64,000 bases of DNA, from NCBI GenBank assembly GCA_016794625.1, contig JAEUGY010000114.1:62001-126000 (forward strand), read 5' to 3'. How positions within the stretch are numbered: position 1 is the first letter of the stretch; every line of letters begins with the position of its first letter. The translations under genes and the position numbers were made by a program. The notes under the pieces were generated by a model, which did not search any database, was not told the DNA's origin, and was given only the letters and a program-made list of their open reading frames with translations. The stretch comes from Opitutaceae bacterium. Lineage in GTDB: Bacteria > Verrucomicrobiota > Verrucomicrobiia > Opitutales > Opitutaceae. Of the stretch, positions 34,135-43,493 are shown piece by piece.

Positions 34135-35301
34135 TCAGGGCGACCCGAACGCCGCGGCGACGCGGCGTGCCAGCAACTCCGGCGCCTCGCGCAGGGCCTG
34201 GGCCAGGGGCATGCCCGCTGGCGTGATGGCGTGCAGGTGGAGGCCGGGTCGGCCCGCCGCGGTTACCTGTCCCGCGAACACGTGCACGGGCTTCCCCAGC
34301 GCGAGGGCGCGGGCGGCCACGGCGCCCGGACCTTTGCCCTCGAGGGAACTGTCATCAAACCGGCCTTCGCCGGTGATCACCAGGTCGGCGCGTTCGAGCC
34401 GGGCTTCGAGGTCGAGCCACGCCGCGACGAGGTCGAAGCCTGGCAGCAGCCGCGCTCCGACCGCCGTCATGAGTCCAAACGCGATCCCGCCCGCAGCGCC
34501 CGCGCCGGGCACGTCACGCAGCGCGGCCGGCCGACCGCACGCGGTCGAAAGCAGGTCGGCCAGGCGCAGGCTGGCCGCTTCGAGTCGCGGCAGGTCCTCG
34601 GATCTCAGGCCCTTTTGCGGTCCGTAAACCGCGGCCGCTCCGCGGGGCCCGAGCACGGGGTTGGTCACGTCGCAGGCGATCGCCACGGGTGGGAGGGACA
34701 GTCCCCGGGGCGCCTCGATGCGCACGATGCGGTCCCAGTGTGCGGGGACCGGCGGATCGATGGACGCTCCGTCGCGATCCAGGAAACGAAATCCGAGCGC
34801 GCCCAGCGCACCCAGCCCGAGGTCATGGGTGGCGCTCCCGCCCACTCCCAGCAGCACCGCCCTGGCCCCGGCGTCCGCCGCCGCCCGCAGCAGTTCCCCG
34901 GTGCCCCGGCTGGTGGTCTGCCACGGGTCGCGTTGGTCGGGCGGGAGCAGAGCCAGCCCGCTCGCGGTCGCCATCTCGATCACTGCAACGCGGTGGCCCG
35001 ACTCGTTCCCCGCCGCCAGCCCGAGCAGGATGCGGGCAGCCGGTGGTATTGATTCATGGGTGACAAGTCCCAGGCCCGCCGCCTGCCGGCCCCCGCGCGG
35101 GCCGGTCACCTCGCGGTCCACCCGCTGACCGTTGATGCTCCGGGTGAGGATGTCGGAAAAGCCCTCGCCTCCGTCGGCGAGGGGACAGGATTCGACCCGC
35201 CAGCCCGGCTGTTGCGCGGCAAGCGCGCGGGCAGCGATGACGCAGGCGTCCGGAGCGGTGAGGCTGTCCTTGAATTTGTCGAAAGCGATCAGGGTTCGCA
35301 T
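34135..35301 (-). CDS. Glycerate 2-kinase (GarK/GlxK type I family)
   Basis: This 388-aa enzyme starts at ATG 35301. Family motifs are visible in order: AFDKFKDSLTAPDA at the N-terminus, CPLADGGEGFSDIL, GLGALGALGFRF, CDVTNPVLGPRGAAAVYGPQKG-like region (first 20 residues CDVTNPVLGPRGAAAVYGPQ), GGIAFGLMTAVGA, and TGEGRFDDSSLEGKGP near the C-terminus. It phosphorylates D-glycerate at C2 with ATP, linking glycerate to glycolysis; glycerate is a product of galactarate, glucarate and related sugar acid breakdown. This fits an organism with pectin lyases. No partner such as tartronate semialdehyde reductase is adjacent. A signal-less cytosolic protein is expected. Confidence 0.9.
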   Translation of the reverse strand: MRTLIAFDKFKDSLTAPDACVIAARALAAQQPGWRVESCPLADGGEGFSDILTRSINGQRVDREVTGPRGGRQAAGLGLVTHESIPPAARILLGLAAGNESGHRVAVIEMATASGLALLPPDQRDPWQTTSRGTGELLRAAADAGARAVLLGVGGSATHDLGLGALGALGFRFLDRDGASIDPPVPAHWDRIVRIEAPRGLSLPPVAIACDVTNPVLGPRGAAAVYGPQKGLRSEDLPRLEAASLRLADLLSTACGRPAALRDVPGAGAAGGIAFGLMTAVGARLLPGFDLVAAWLDLEARLERADLVITGEGRFDDSSLEGKGPGAVAARALALGKPVHVFAGQVTAAGRPGLHLHAITPAGMPLAQALREAPELLARRVAAAFGSP

Positions 35302-36028
35302 GGCGGAGCCAAAGAAGGGAGGGAAAAGCAAACGCCGTTGTCAGCGCCCCTCGCCGTTGAGGCAACTCGTTTGTCCCGGCGCATAGGAGGCCAGCGCCGA
35401 GCGGCGCCGACAGAGCCAAAGGTCCCGCTGTTTGCTCTTCCTGCGGGTGGACGCGACGCGCAACCGGCGCCGACGGAGCGGCGCCCTCCAGGAGTGAACC
35501 CTGCGGGTGCCCGGCTGTCCGCGACCCGTTGTAGGCGGCCTCGCTGAGGCCGCGACGGGACCCTCGGTCCCGCCCTCCGTCCTACGTATTGTTCATGCGA
35601 CGCCAATCCTCGCGGGGTCGGCGACCCCGCCTCCAACGGACACCGTCCGCGACGCGCAACCGGCGCCGACGGAGCGGCGCCCTCCAGGAGTGAACCCTTC
35701 AGGTGCCCGTTGGAGGTGGCCTCGCTGAGGCCGCGACGGGACCACCGGTCCCGCCTCCGTCCTCCGTATTGTTCATGCGACGCCAATCCTCGCGGGGTCG
35801 GCGACCCCGCCTACAACGGACACCGTCCGCGACGCGCAACCGGCGCCGGCGGAGACGCAGCCCGTCGGCCGAGGATTTGGCGTGACGCCGCCCCCGCGGG
35901 CGTGCATGGGTTCGATTGATTCGCATCTCCCGCCGATTCCACACCGGCGACTTTCGATGACTGCCATGATTCCCGCATTCAACCCCGACCCAGGTCGTTT
36001 GGTGTGAGGTTTGCTGCGTATCCGACTC
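35302..36028. repeat. 727-bp gap with a tandem composite repeat, unit 180 bp
   Basis: The gap between glycerate kinase and the sigma factor contains about 2.2 copies of a 180-bp unit at 35453-35857; CTACGTATTGTTCATGCGAC at 35582 recurs at 35762 with one mismatch. Each unit combines three hairpins: module A (GGCCTCGCTGAGGCC with GGGACC-GGTCCC), module C (GCGGGGTCGGCGACCCCGC at 35612 and 35792) and module B (GGCGCCGACGGAGCGGCGCC). Several open frames cross the repeats in both directions, but they are repeat translations, not genes. The stretch 35870-36028 before the sigma factor ATG shows nothing definite. Confidence 0.85.
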
Positions 36029-36562
36029 ATGAGTCCGCCTGATTCCGACAACGCTCGCTGGTTCGCCGAAGAGGTGTTGCCGCATGATCGTGCCTTGCGC
36101 GGTTATCTGAGAGGATCGTTTCCGGCGGTCCGGGATGTGGAGGACGTGGTGCAGGAGTCCTACCTGCGCATCTGGCGCACGCGGGCGGCCCAGCCGATTC
36201 GGTCCGCGCGAGGGTTCCTCTTTCGCATCGCCCGCAATCTGGCCCTCGACACGGTGCGGCATGCGCAGGCCTCGCCCATCGACGCGTTGGGTAGTTTGGA
36301 CGGCTTGTCCGTCGTAGAAGAAGGACTCACTGCCGCCGATTCACTGACGCGCGAAGAACGCAGCCGATTGGTCGGCCAGGCGCTCGCGAGTCTGCCGACC
36401 CGCTGCCGGGAAGTGGTCTTCCTTCACAAAATTAAAGGGTTTTCGCAAAAAGATGTCGCTGATCAACTCGGACTTTCGGAAAAGACCGTCGCAAATCATG
36501 TCGGACTCGGCGTGAAGCGCTGTGAGCAGTTTTTCCGCGACCGCGGGATCGAATCCTTCTGA
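36029..36562 (+). CDS. ECF-type RNA polymerase sigma factor
   Basis: This 177-aa protein starts at ATG 36029; a TTG at 36011 is less likely. It has sigma-70 region 2 (LRGYLRGSFPAVRDVEDVVQESYLRIWR) and region 4 (QALASLPTRCREVVFLHKIKGFSQKDVADQLGLSEKTVANHV). Region 3 is absent, so it is an ECF factor of the FecI-like group that acts with FecR-type regulators. Its stop is 2 nt before the FecR-family gene. It should direct RNA polymerase to the receptor operon that follows and possibly to other loci. A promoter of its own is not visible. Confidence 0.9.
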   Translation: MSPPDSDNARWFAEEVLPHDRALRGYLRGSFPAVRDVEDVVQESYLRIWRTRAAQPIRSARGFLFRIARNLALDTVRHAQASPIDALGSLDGLSVVEEGLTAADSLTREERSRLVGQALASLPTRCREVVFLHKIKGFSQKDVADQLGLSEKTVANHVGLGVKRCEQFFRDRGIESF

Positions 36563-36564
36563 CC

Positions 36565-37518
36565 ATGGACCGCCGACGTTCCTCTTCACCGCAGTCGCGC
36601 CATCCGGCTTCCAACTCCCGGGTTGACCCGCTGGACTGGGCCCGGTCTGCGGATGCGGCGGACCTCGTGGAACAGGAAATGAGAGCCTGCGTGCGCCGGC
36701 GTCGGGCGAAACGGATCAGCCTGCTGGGTGGCGCATCTGTGCTCGCGCTGGTCGCGTTGCTTTGGCTTTGGCCGGGAAATTCGTTTGCGCCGACCGGTCC
36801 CGCGGAGCTGGGGCGGGCGCGAGTGGCGGCGCCTGAACGTCGCATCCTTTCCGACGGGTCCACCCTTGAGTTCAAACCGGGAGCGGCGGTGACAGTCGAC
36901 TTCAGCCCCGGCCTCCGCCGGGTGGTGCTCGATCGCGGAGAAGCGCACTTCCAGGTCGCCAAGAATCCAGCGCGTCCGTTCGTCGTCGTTGCTCGAGGCG
37001 TCGAGATCAGGGCGGTGGGAACCGCGTTCTCGGTCGGACTTGAGTCCTCGCGGGTGGAGGTCTTAGTCACGGAGGGACAGGTGGCGGTGGAGACCTCCGC
37101 CGCGCCCGCCCTGGACGGGGGGCAGACCCCTGCGGTCCAAACGCTCCCGCCGTCGGACGGCTCGTCACCGGGCGTCATGGTGCGGGCGGGAGAGCGTGTG
37201 ACGGTTGACACCTCCGCGGCCGCGCCCGTCCTGCCGGCCGCGCAAACCATGCCCGTGGACGAGATGAATGATCGCCTCGCCTGGCGGGTGCCATGGCTGG
37301 AGATGAATGCAACTCCGTTGTCGGAGATAATTACGGCCTTTAATTTGCATAGCGGATCTCGCTTGTCCTACGCGGACGCCCGGCTGGGCCGACTGACGTT
37401 GAGTGGCACCCTGCGCGCGGACAATGTGACCGTCTTGCTCCAGATTCTCGATACATCTTACGGGGTGACGGCGGAAAAAGGGGCCGACGGCGCGATCCTG
37501 CTGGTGCCAACGCGGTAG
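36565..37518 (+). CDS. FecR-family anti-sigma factor
   Basis: This 317-aa inner-membrane protein starts 2 nt after the sigma factor stop. Residues 1-50 are cytosolic and arginine-rich (MRACVRRRRAKRIS), followed by one membrane span near 50-68 (LLGGASVLALVALLWLW). The periplasmic FecR domain is RILSDGSTLEFKPGAAVTV, RRVVLDRGEAHFQVAKNPARP and VGTAFSVGLESSRVEVLV. The C-terminal 75 residues (LSEIITAFNLHSGSRLSYAD, LGRLTLSGTLRADNVTVLL) are a DUF4974/STN-like module, the same kind of fold as the receptor's N-terminal domain. It would relay the receptor's signal to the sigma factor. Confidence 0.9.
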   Translation: MDRRRSSSPQSRHPASNSRVDPLDWARSADAADLVEQEMRACVRRRRAKRISLLGGASVLALVALLWLWPGNSFAPTGPAELGRARVAAPERRILSDGSTLEFKPGAAVTVDFSPGLRRVVLDRGEAHFQVAKNPARPFVVVARGVEIRAVGTAFSVGLESSRVEVLVTEGQVAVETSAAPALDGGQTPAVQTLPPSDGSSPGVMVRAGERVTVDTSAAAPVLPAAQTMPVDEMNDRLAWRVPWLEMNATPLSEIITAFNLHSGSRLSYADARLGRLTLSGTLRADNVTVLLQILDTSYGVTAEKGADGAILLVPTR

Positions 37519-37611
37519 CGCCCGGAGACGGACGTCCTCCCGGCCGTCACGCCGCAAGAAAAGTCAAAGTTCGTTTGGGTAGTCGGGCCGGATGGAGCGT
37601 CTCCCTTCCAT

Positions 37612-40600
37612 ATGGAACCCACTTCCCGGGCCCGCGCCCGAGCTCGCTCGACCGTTGGCGATGTTTGTCGCTGGCTCTTTGCAGTATTGCTGGCAGTCAC
37701 CGCTGCCTGGGCCGCTGAGCCCGGCAAGAAAGCGTTCGATCTGGCCGCCGATCAGGCGGAGAAATCCCTGCGGCAGTTTTCAAGCCAGTCGGGACGCGAG
37801 GTTGTCTTCACTCCCGAGGTGGCCGCCGGGGTGCGGACCAATGCGGTACGCGGCGACTATTCCCCGGCCGAGGCCATGGACAAGCTGCTCGAAGGCACCA
37901 CCGTCCGGGCGAAACAGGATCCGTCCAGCGGGGCGTTTGTGGTGATGCGGGTGTCCGACCCAAACGGGCTCCGGGCGGCGCAGGCAAGTTCACAAAGCGA
38001 CCGCCCGGGACCGCTGGCCCTTGATGCGACCACGACCAAGCTGGCCGCGGTCGAGGTCACCGGCACGCGCATGGATGGTTTGATCAACAAGGGTCTGCTG
38101 CCGACCGACATCGATGCCCCTCTGGCCTACAATGTCATCACCCGGCAGGACATCGAGCGCATGGGCTCGAGCAACATCGAAGAAGTCTTTCGCAATGTCC
38201 CTGAAATCTCCACCTACGGCACACCCAACCAGGAAGCTTCGACCGTCCAGATCGTCGGCTCGGGCAGCCTGTCCTCGAACCTGCGCATGCGTGGATTCGA
38301 CTCGCTGCAGACCACGGTGCTGATCAACGGTCGCCGCATCGCACGCGCCTCGTTCCCCAATCTGGTCGGCAATGCCTCCGGCGACCTGACGCGCATCCCG
38401 GTCAGCGCGATCGAGCGTATCGAGATTCTTCCCACCTCCGGTTCCGCCATGTACGGCGGCGGAGCCATCGGCGGCGTGATCAATGTCATTCTGCGCAAGG
38501 ATTACCAGGGGCGCGAGCTGTCGCTCTCCTACGGCACGAGTACGCGGGGTGGATCGGACGAGTGGAGCGCGAGCTACATGCATGGATTCTCGATGTTTGA
38601 CGGGCGCACCACCGGCACCGTCACGGTCAGCTACCGCAACCGCGGCCCGCTCTCCTTCGCCCAGCGCACCGCGTTGCTCGACCGCGCCCTCGCGCGCATG
38701 ACCACCGAGACGGCCATCGGCACCTTCACGCAGATGCCGGGCGTCATCCGTCTGTCCGCGGCCACCGGCGATCTTGGCATTCCCGGGGCGGCGGGCGCGC
38801 GCTACGCCACGGTTCCCTCCGGTCTGACTCCGGCGCAAGCCAATGCCCTCACCCCCGCGTCCTTCGCCGCCACAGCCGGCAAATTCACGCCGAGCTACGA
38901 GCGGTATGAGGACAACTTCATCTACACTCCCTCGACGATGCTGTCCCTCGGCGCCACCGCTGAACACAAACTGTTTCGCGATCGCGTCACCCTCTACTTG
39001 GAAGGCTCCGCCACTCGCAACACCCAGGACATTCACAACCCGAAGTTCTTCGGCACGGGCACGAGCTATACGCTGGGGGCGACGCATCCGTACAATCCGT
39101 TTCGGACCGGCGTGACGCCTGGATTTGTGGGTCGCTCGGTGATCCTCAATGTCCTGCCGACCGACCTGCGCGACAGCCAGACCGACATGGTGCGTGACTC
39201 CTACCGCGTGGTCGCCGGCCTCAAGGGCAAGTTTGGCGAGAAGTGGGAATGGACCCTTGATGGCACCTCGGAGGTCACGGTCATCGAAGGAGATTCGCAG
39301 ATCGGAGCCGACAACATCATCCTGGCCTCGGTCTACGCCACGACCACGAATCCCGCGACCTTCGCGCAACGCTGGGCGCTCTACAACCTGCTGTCCGACC
39401 ACGACACCTACCCGGTCGACAACAGCGTCAACGAGGACTACTTCAACGCCGTCGGCCGCCAGCGTTACTGGCAGTACGCCTCCAATCTCATTGCCCGCAC
39501 CACGGGCGACCTCGTTGACTGGCGGGCGGGCACGATCAAGGCCTCCCTCGGAGCCGAGGCGTATTGGTGGCAGTACGAGGGCAAGCGCCCCTACGACATT
39601 GCCCCCGCCCTCGTCACCCTCATGGGCGGGCGGGACAACCTCTCGCGCGACATCCTCTTCTCCAAACAAGGCCGCCGGACCGACGCCGTGTTCAGTGAGT
39701 TGGTCGTGCCCGTGCTCAGCCGGAAGTGGAGACCCCTGCCGGTGGAAGCGCTCGATCTCAATCTGAGCGCCCGTCACGAAAGTGCCAACGATTCGAAGTC
39801 CGCGCTGACCACGGCCGCGGCGGCCAAGTTGACCGTCAATCGAGATGTGTCATTCCGCGCGGCCTACACCGAGGGCTTTTTCCCGCCGGAGCAGAGCAGC
39901 CTGTTTCTCTCTGACTTCGGGTTCGCCACGACCATCTCCAACAACTTCACGTTCGTGGATCCCCGGCGTGGTAATCTGTCGGTGACTGCGCCGCTGACCA
40001 ACACCGCGGGCCCGAACCCGGACCTGAAACCGGAAACCTCCGTCTCCGAAAGCTACGGAGTGATCTTCACCCCGCGCTTTGCCCCGGGATTGCGGTTGTC
40101 GGTCGACTATTGGAACACCAAGAAGATCGATGCGATCCGCACGCCGACCCTCGTTCAGCTCCTCGCCAACGAGGGGTTCTTTCCCGAACGCGTGTTTCGC
40201 GGACCGAAACTGGCGGGCGATCCGGCCAACTGGGCCGGACCGGTCACCGGGGTCGACACCCGGGCGATCAACATCTCCGAGATCGAAACCGACGGCTTCG
40301 ACTCGCGCCTGACCTATACCATCCGCACGAAGTCGCTGGGTGAGTTCTCCCTGCGCGGCAATGCGACGTTTACGAACAAGTTCCTCACCACCATCACACC
40401 CGTGGTGGCTCCGGTCAATACCGTCGAGACCACCGAAGGCGGCTTGAAGTGGCGCGGCGGAGCCTCGGTCTTCTGGAACAGCGACGTGTGGACGGCGGGT
40501 GTTTCCGCCCGCTACACCCACTCCTACAAGACCTCGACCACGGTGGCCTCGACCCAGTTTCCCACCGGCACGGGCGTGGACGGCGATCGCATCAACAGTG

Positions 40601-40809
40601 ACCTCGTCTGGGATTTCCAGCTGGCCTACAAGATTCCGTACAGCAACGCCGAACGCGGCTGGCGCAGCTGGTTCACCGGCACCCAATGGACGCTCAATGT
40701 CCAGAATGTCTTCGACAAGCTCCCCCCGTGGAACTCGGCGGGCCTCTATAGCCGCTACTCCGATCCGCGCATGCGTTACGTATCGGTCGCGGTGCGCAAA
40801 AACCTCTGA
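37612..40809 (+). CDS. TonB-dependent outer-membrane receptor with N-terminal STN signalling domain
   Basis: This 1065-aa protein has an arginine-rich start and signal sequence (WLFAVLLAVTAAWAAEPG). An STN domain at about 40-105 (AFDLAADQAEKSLRQFSSQS) marks it as a transducer. The plug (PLAYNVITRQDIERMGSSNIE, GSGSLSSNLRMRGFDSLQTT) begins near 165, and a 22-stranded-type barrel follows to the C-terminus (YVSVAVRKNL). It lies 93 bp after the FecR gene in the order sigma factor, anti-sigma, receptor. The ligand is unknown; in this phylum such receptors take up oligosaccharides or metal chelates, and the downstream gene encodes a TlpA-like protein. Confidence 0.9.
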   Translation: MEPTSRARARARSTVGDVCRWLFAVLLAVTAAWAAEPGKKAFDLAADQAEKSLRQFSSQSGREVVFTPEVAAGVRTNAVRGDYSPAEAMDKLLEGTTVRAKQDPSSGAFVVMRVSDPNGLRAAQASSQSDRPGPLALDATTTKLAAVEVTGTRMDGLINKGLLPTDIDAPLAYNVITRQDIERMGSSNIEEVFRNVPEISTYGTPNQEASTVQIVGSGSLSSNLRMRGFDSLQTTVLINGRRIARASFPNLVGNASGDLTRIPVSAIERIEILPTSGSAMYGGGAIGGVINVILRKDYQGRELSLSYGTSTRGGSDEWSASYMHGFSMFDGRTTGTVTVSYRNRGPLSFAQRTALLDRALARMTTETAIGTFTQMPGVIRLSAATGDLGIPGAAGARYATVPSGLTPAQANALTPASFAATAGKFTPSYERYEDNFIYTPSTMLSLGATAEHKLFRDRVTLYLEGSATRNTQDIHNPKFFGTGTSYTLGATHPYNPFRTGVTPGFVGRSVILNVLPTDLRDSQTDMVRDSYRVVAGLKGKFGEKWEWTLDGTSEVTVIEGDSQIGADNIILASVYATTTNPATFAQRWALYNLLSDHDTYPVDNSVNEDYFNAVGRQRYWQYASNLIARTTGDLVDWRAGTIKASLGAEAYWWQYEGKRPYDIAPALVTLMGGRDNLSRDILFSKQGRRTDAVFSELVVPVLSRKWRPLPVEALDLNLSARHESANDSKSALTTAAAAKLTVNRDVSFRAAYTEGFFPPEQSSLFLSDFGFATTISNNFTFVDPRRGNLSVTAPLTNTAGPNPDLKPETSVSESYGVIFTPRFAPGLRLSVDYWNTKKIDAIRTPTLVQLLANEGFFPERVFRGPKLAGDPANWAGPVTGVDTRAINISEIETDGFDSRLTYTIRTKSLGEFSLRGNATFTNKFLTTITPVVAPVNTVETTEGGLKWRGGASVFWNSDVWTAGVSARYTHSYKTSTTVASTQFPTGTGVDGDRINSDLVWDFQLAYKIPYSNAERGWRSWFTGTQWTLNVQNVFDKLPPWNSAGLYSRYSDPRMRYVSVAVRKNL

Positions 40810-40811
40810 TC

Positions 40812-42170
40812 GTGACCACCATGCCTCGTTCGCGCTGGGCGGTTGCCATTTTAGCCGGGCTGATGGTCGTCGCGGAGTCCGTGACGGCGGCCGGTGCCAC
40901 GACCCAGCTCAAGATGGATACGGAGGCGCTGACCATGACCGGCTGGTTGTCGGGCCGCGTCATGCCGCGCAGTGGAAGTGTGGTGGAATTCAGCGCCCAG
41001 CGTCCGTCCGGTATCCAGCGTGAGCCCGCGTACCTCGGAACTCCGCTTTACGGAAAGATCGTGGTCGGGAATGGCCCGCGCTCCGGCACGTGGGTCGTAG
41101 TTGACCGGGCCCCCGATGATCGTCGGGCTGACAATCGAATCTATCTGGATTACAACCAGAATGGCGACCTGAGCGATGATGGCGACGGCGTCTGGCAGAA
41201 TGTCGGCAAGAACCTGAAGGGCGCACGCGTTGGTCCTCACTTTACGACCGTGCGCGGCTCCTGGGGTGAGGGAGGCATGGAAACCTCGACCGCGGATTAT
41301 GGACTGATGCTGCTCTTTGGTGCGGACAGGGCCGGGGATGCCGAGGTGTTGTTCACGCGCACCGCCGCGGTTCGTACCGGCAGCCTGGACCTGGAGGGCA
41401 GGTCCGTGCGGGTTGCGCTGGTGGAGTCCGGCGCCCAGGGAGATTTTTCAACCGACGGAGCAGCTGACTTTTCGGCTCCGTTTACGCAGCGCGGGGTGCG
41501 TACGGTGACGCTTCTGGTGGATGTTGACGGCGACGGCGAGTTTGGCGCCGTGGAGGTGTTTGACGCGACCAAGCCCATTCGCGTTGGGGAGCGGACCTTT
41601 GAGGCATCGACCTCGATAGATGGTGCCCGGTTGGAGTTTCGCCCCACCGAAAAGGTGGCGCAGATCGTAAAGGCGCCGGTCCGGGCGTCGGCCTCGGCCA
41701 AGGATGACAAGCTCGTGCCGCGCGGCTCGCTCGCCCCGGAATTCACGGCGGTGACCCGGGAAGGGGCTTCGGTCAAACTCTCAGACTATCGGGGCAAGAT
41801 CGTTGTCCTGGATTTCTGGGCGACCTGGTGCATTCCCTGTATCCGTTCCATGCCCCACGTTCAGAAGACCGTCGCGAAGGCGACGGCAGGCGAGGTGGTC
41901 TGGCTGGGTGTGTGCGTGTGGGATGATCGTGCTTCGTTCGATCGCTGGGTTCCGCTCAATGACGCCAAGTATGCGTTTACGAAACTGTTTGATCCCGCCG
42001 GCAAGGACCGGGCCACGAGCATTGCCGGCCAGCTTTATCGCGTCTCCGGCATCCCGACCCTCTATGTCATCGACCGGGAGGGGAAAGTCGTCGACGGCTT
42101 TGTGGGATACCTCGGTGACGACGACCACCGGCTCGAGGCCTCGCTCCGAGGCCTCGGAGTGGTGAAGTGA
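40812..42170 (+). CDS. TlpA-like periplasmic thioredoxin-fold protein with EF-hand-like loops
   Basis: This protein starts at GTG 40812 (452 aa) or ATG 40821, right after the receptor's stop. A hydrophobic signal (WAVAILAGLMVVAESVTAAG) is followed by about 280 residues of beta-rich sequence with two calcium-loop-like segments: DYNQNGDLSDDGDG and DVDGDGEFGAVEVFD. The thioredoxin domain (residues about 300-450) has the redox motif CIPC in WATWCIPCIRSMP, preceded by APEFTAVTREG, and a cis-Pro in SGIPTLYVID. It is probably a periplasmic disulfide reductant or redox-sensitive partner. Co-transcription with the receptor is likely. Confidence 0.85.
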   Translation: MTTMPRSRWAVAILAGLMVVAESVTAAGATTQLKMDTEALTMTGWLSGRVMPRSGSVVEFSAQRPSGIQREPAYLGTPLYGKIVVGNGPRSGTWVVVDRAPDDRRADNRIYLDYNQNGDLSDDGDGVWQNVGKNLKGARVGPHFTTVRGSWGEGGMETSTADYGLMLLFGADRAGDAEVLFTRTAAVRTGSLDLEGRSVRVALVESGAQGDFSTDGAADFSAPFTQRGVRTVTLLVDVDGDGEFGAVEVFDATKPIRVGERTFEASTSIDGARLEFRPTEKVAQIVKAPVRASASAKDDKLVPRGSLAPEFTAVTREGASVKLSDYRGKIVVLDFWATWCIPCIRSMPHVQKTVAKATAGEVVWLGVCVWDDRASFDRWVPLNDAKYAFTKLFDPAGKDRATSIAGQLYRVSGIPTLYVIDREGKVVDGFVGYLGDDDHRLEASLRGLGVVK

Positions 42171-42172
42171 GG

Positions 42173-42290
42173 ACCGTCCGCGGGGGAGGACGCGACGCGC
42201 TCCGGCGCCGACGGAGCGGCGCCCTCCAGGAGTGAGGGTCCGTTGGAGGTGGCCTCGTTGAGGCCGCGACGGGACCACCGGTCCCGCCTC
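42173..42290. repeat. Composite intergenic hairpin repeat between the TlpA-like and LacI genes
   Basis: Module B (GCGCCGACGGAGCGGCGCC at about 42201-42220, preceded by GACCGTCCGCGGGGG) and module A (42242-42290, with GGCCTCGTTGAGGCC and GGGACCACCGGTCCC) lie between convergent genes, where they would be well placed to stop transcription from both sides. Confidence 0.8.
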
Positions 42291-42356
42291 TTCCCTCCGT
42301 TCCTCATTCGAAGCTCGACTTTCCTCATTCCCGCCCGCCGGGGCTGGCCTCGCTCT

Positions 42357-43421
42357 TTACCGGCCCGCGTTGCCAGGCGCGGGGCCTGTCGTGCCGCGCA
42401 GCACGAGGTGCGGCGCCACACGATGGGTGGTGATCCGGCGGGTGACGACGGATCCAATCTTCGCCAGGAGCGTTTTGACGGAGACGTCGATCGTATCCTC
42501 GATGTTCTGGTCGACGCTGCTCAATTTCGGCCGTGTCATCAGGCAGAGGTTCTGGTTGTTGAAACCAAAAAGCGACAGGTCCTCGGGTACCCTCAGGCCG
42601 GCCGCCTGGAACTCCAGCAGCGCGCCCACGGCGGTGTCGTCGTTGACGGCGAGGTAGGCGGTGGGACGCCGGCGCTGGGCGAGGAAACTGCGGGCGAGCA
42701 GCGAGCCGTACTCGAAATGGTCGCGCCGCACGTGCAGCGAATCGAGGGAGACGGCCGCCACCGCCGGATCCAGCCCGGCGGCGCGCAGGGCGCGATCGAC
42801 TCCGGTCAAGCGATCCGTCACGGTCTGAAATGCGCCGGAGATGCCCAGCAGGCCGAAGCTCCGGTGTCCTTGGGCGACCAGGTGCTCGATGACCAGTTCC
42901 ATCGCCCGCACCCGATCGAGCGAGACCGAGTTCGCCCCGCCCGGCCCTGGGTCGTCGATGACCAGATGTGGCGTGGAATGGCGGGTGAGTTCGTCAATCT
43001 GCGCCGCCAGCTCCGACGGATCGAAGTGGCCGATGAAGACGACGGCGCCGACGCGCAGGGACAGCAGGTGTCCGAGGGTCTGCCGGCTCGAACCCGGCGC
43101 GAGCACTTCGATCAGGGTGGTGAGCCCCTGTTCACGGAGCCGCTGCTGCAGCAGTGAAACCTTGGCCACCGCGGTCGGATTGCGGAAGTCCTCCATGCAC
43201 ACCCCGACCATCGCGGCGCGCCGGCCGCGCAGGTTGACCGCATGCGCATTGGGCCGGAACCCGGTGGCGTCGAGCGCCGCCTGGACCCGGTCGATCGTCT
43301 TCTGCTTCAGGCCAGGATGGCCGTTGAGCGCCCGGGACACCGTGCTGCGCGAGAGCCCGACATGCGCGGCGAATTCCGCGGTCGAGCGGATCACCTGCGG
43401 GGTCGTGCGCGGTTTCGCCAT
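42357..43421 (-). CDS. LacI-family transcriptional regulator
   Basis: This 354-aa protein starts at ATG 43421. The N-terminal helix-turn-helix is FAAHVGLSRSTVSRALNGHP, with the hinge NAHAVNLRGRRAAMVGVC. The periplasmic-binding-protein-like ligand domain has the usual blocks: VIDDPGPGGANSVSLDRV, GHRSFGLLGISGAF, AYLAVNDDTAVGALLEF and VPEDLSLFGFNNQNL. It is divergent from a 1735-aa pectinesterase gene, and a perfect palindrome typical of a LacI operator lies between them, so autoregulation plus control of pectin genes by a pectin-derived sugar is likely. The inducer is not predictable from sequence. Confidence 0.9.
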   Translation of the reverse strand: MAKPRTTPQVIRSTAEFAAHVGLSRSTVSRALNGHPGLKQKTIDRVQAALDATGFRPNAHAVNLRGRRAAMVGVCMEDFRNPTAVAKVSLLQQRLREQGLTTLIEVLAPGSSRQTLGHLLSLRVGAVVFIGHFDPSELAAQIDELTRHSTPHLVIDDPGPGGANSVSLDRVRAMELVIEHLVAQGHRSFGLLGISGAFQTVTDRLTGVDRALRAAGLDPAVAAVSLDSLHVRRDHFEYGSLLARSFLAQRRRPTAYLAVNDDTAVGALLEFQAAGLRVPEDLSLFGFNNQNLCLMTRPKLSSVDQNIEDTIDVSVKTLLAKIGSVVTRRITTHRVAPHLVLRGTTGPAPGNAGR

Positions 43422-43493
43422 GGGCCGCAGTCATACGGAGCACCGGGCCGGGTGCAAGCGATCCGCGCACATCAAGGGCAAGATTCTCCGGCA

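Noticed and set aside
35453..35857. Possible CRISPR array because of regularly spaced repeats
   Set aside because: The unit is 180 bp with internal hairpins, there are no short identical repeats with unique spacers, and no cas genes are present.
35289..36262. Several open frames across the 35.3-36.0 kb repeat
   Set aside because: Their peptides are translations of the tandem hairpin modules (for example recurring RRDRWSRRGL-type sequence) and recur at other repeat copies.
37990..39777. Long minus-strand frame (595 codons) within the TonB receptor gene
   Set aside because: It is antisense to an unmistakable receptor and has the same low-complexity shadow composition.
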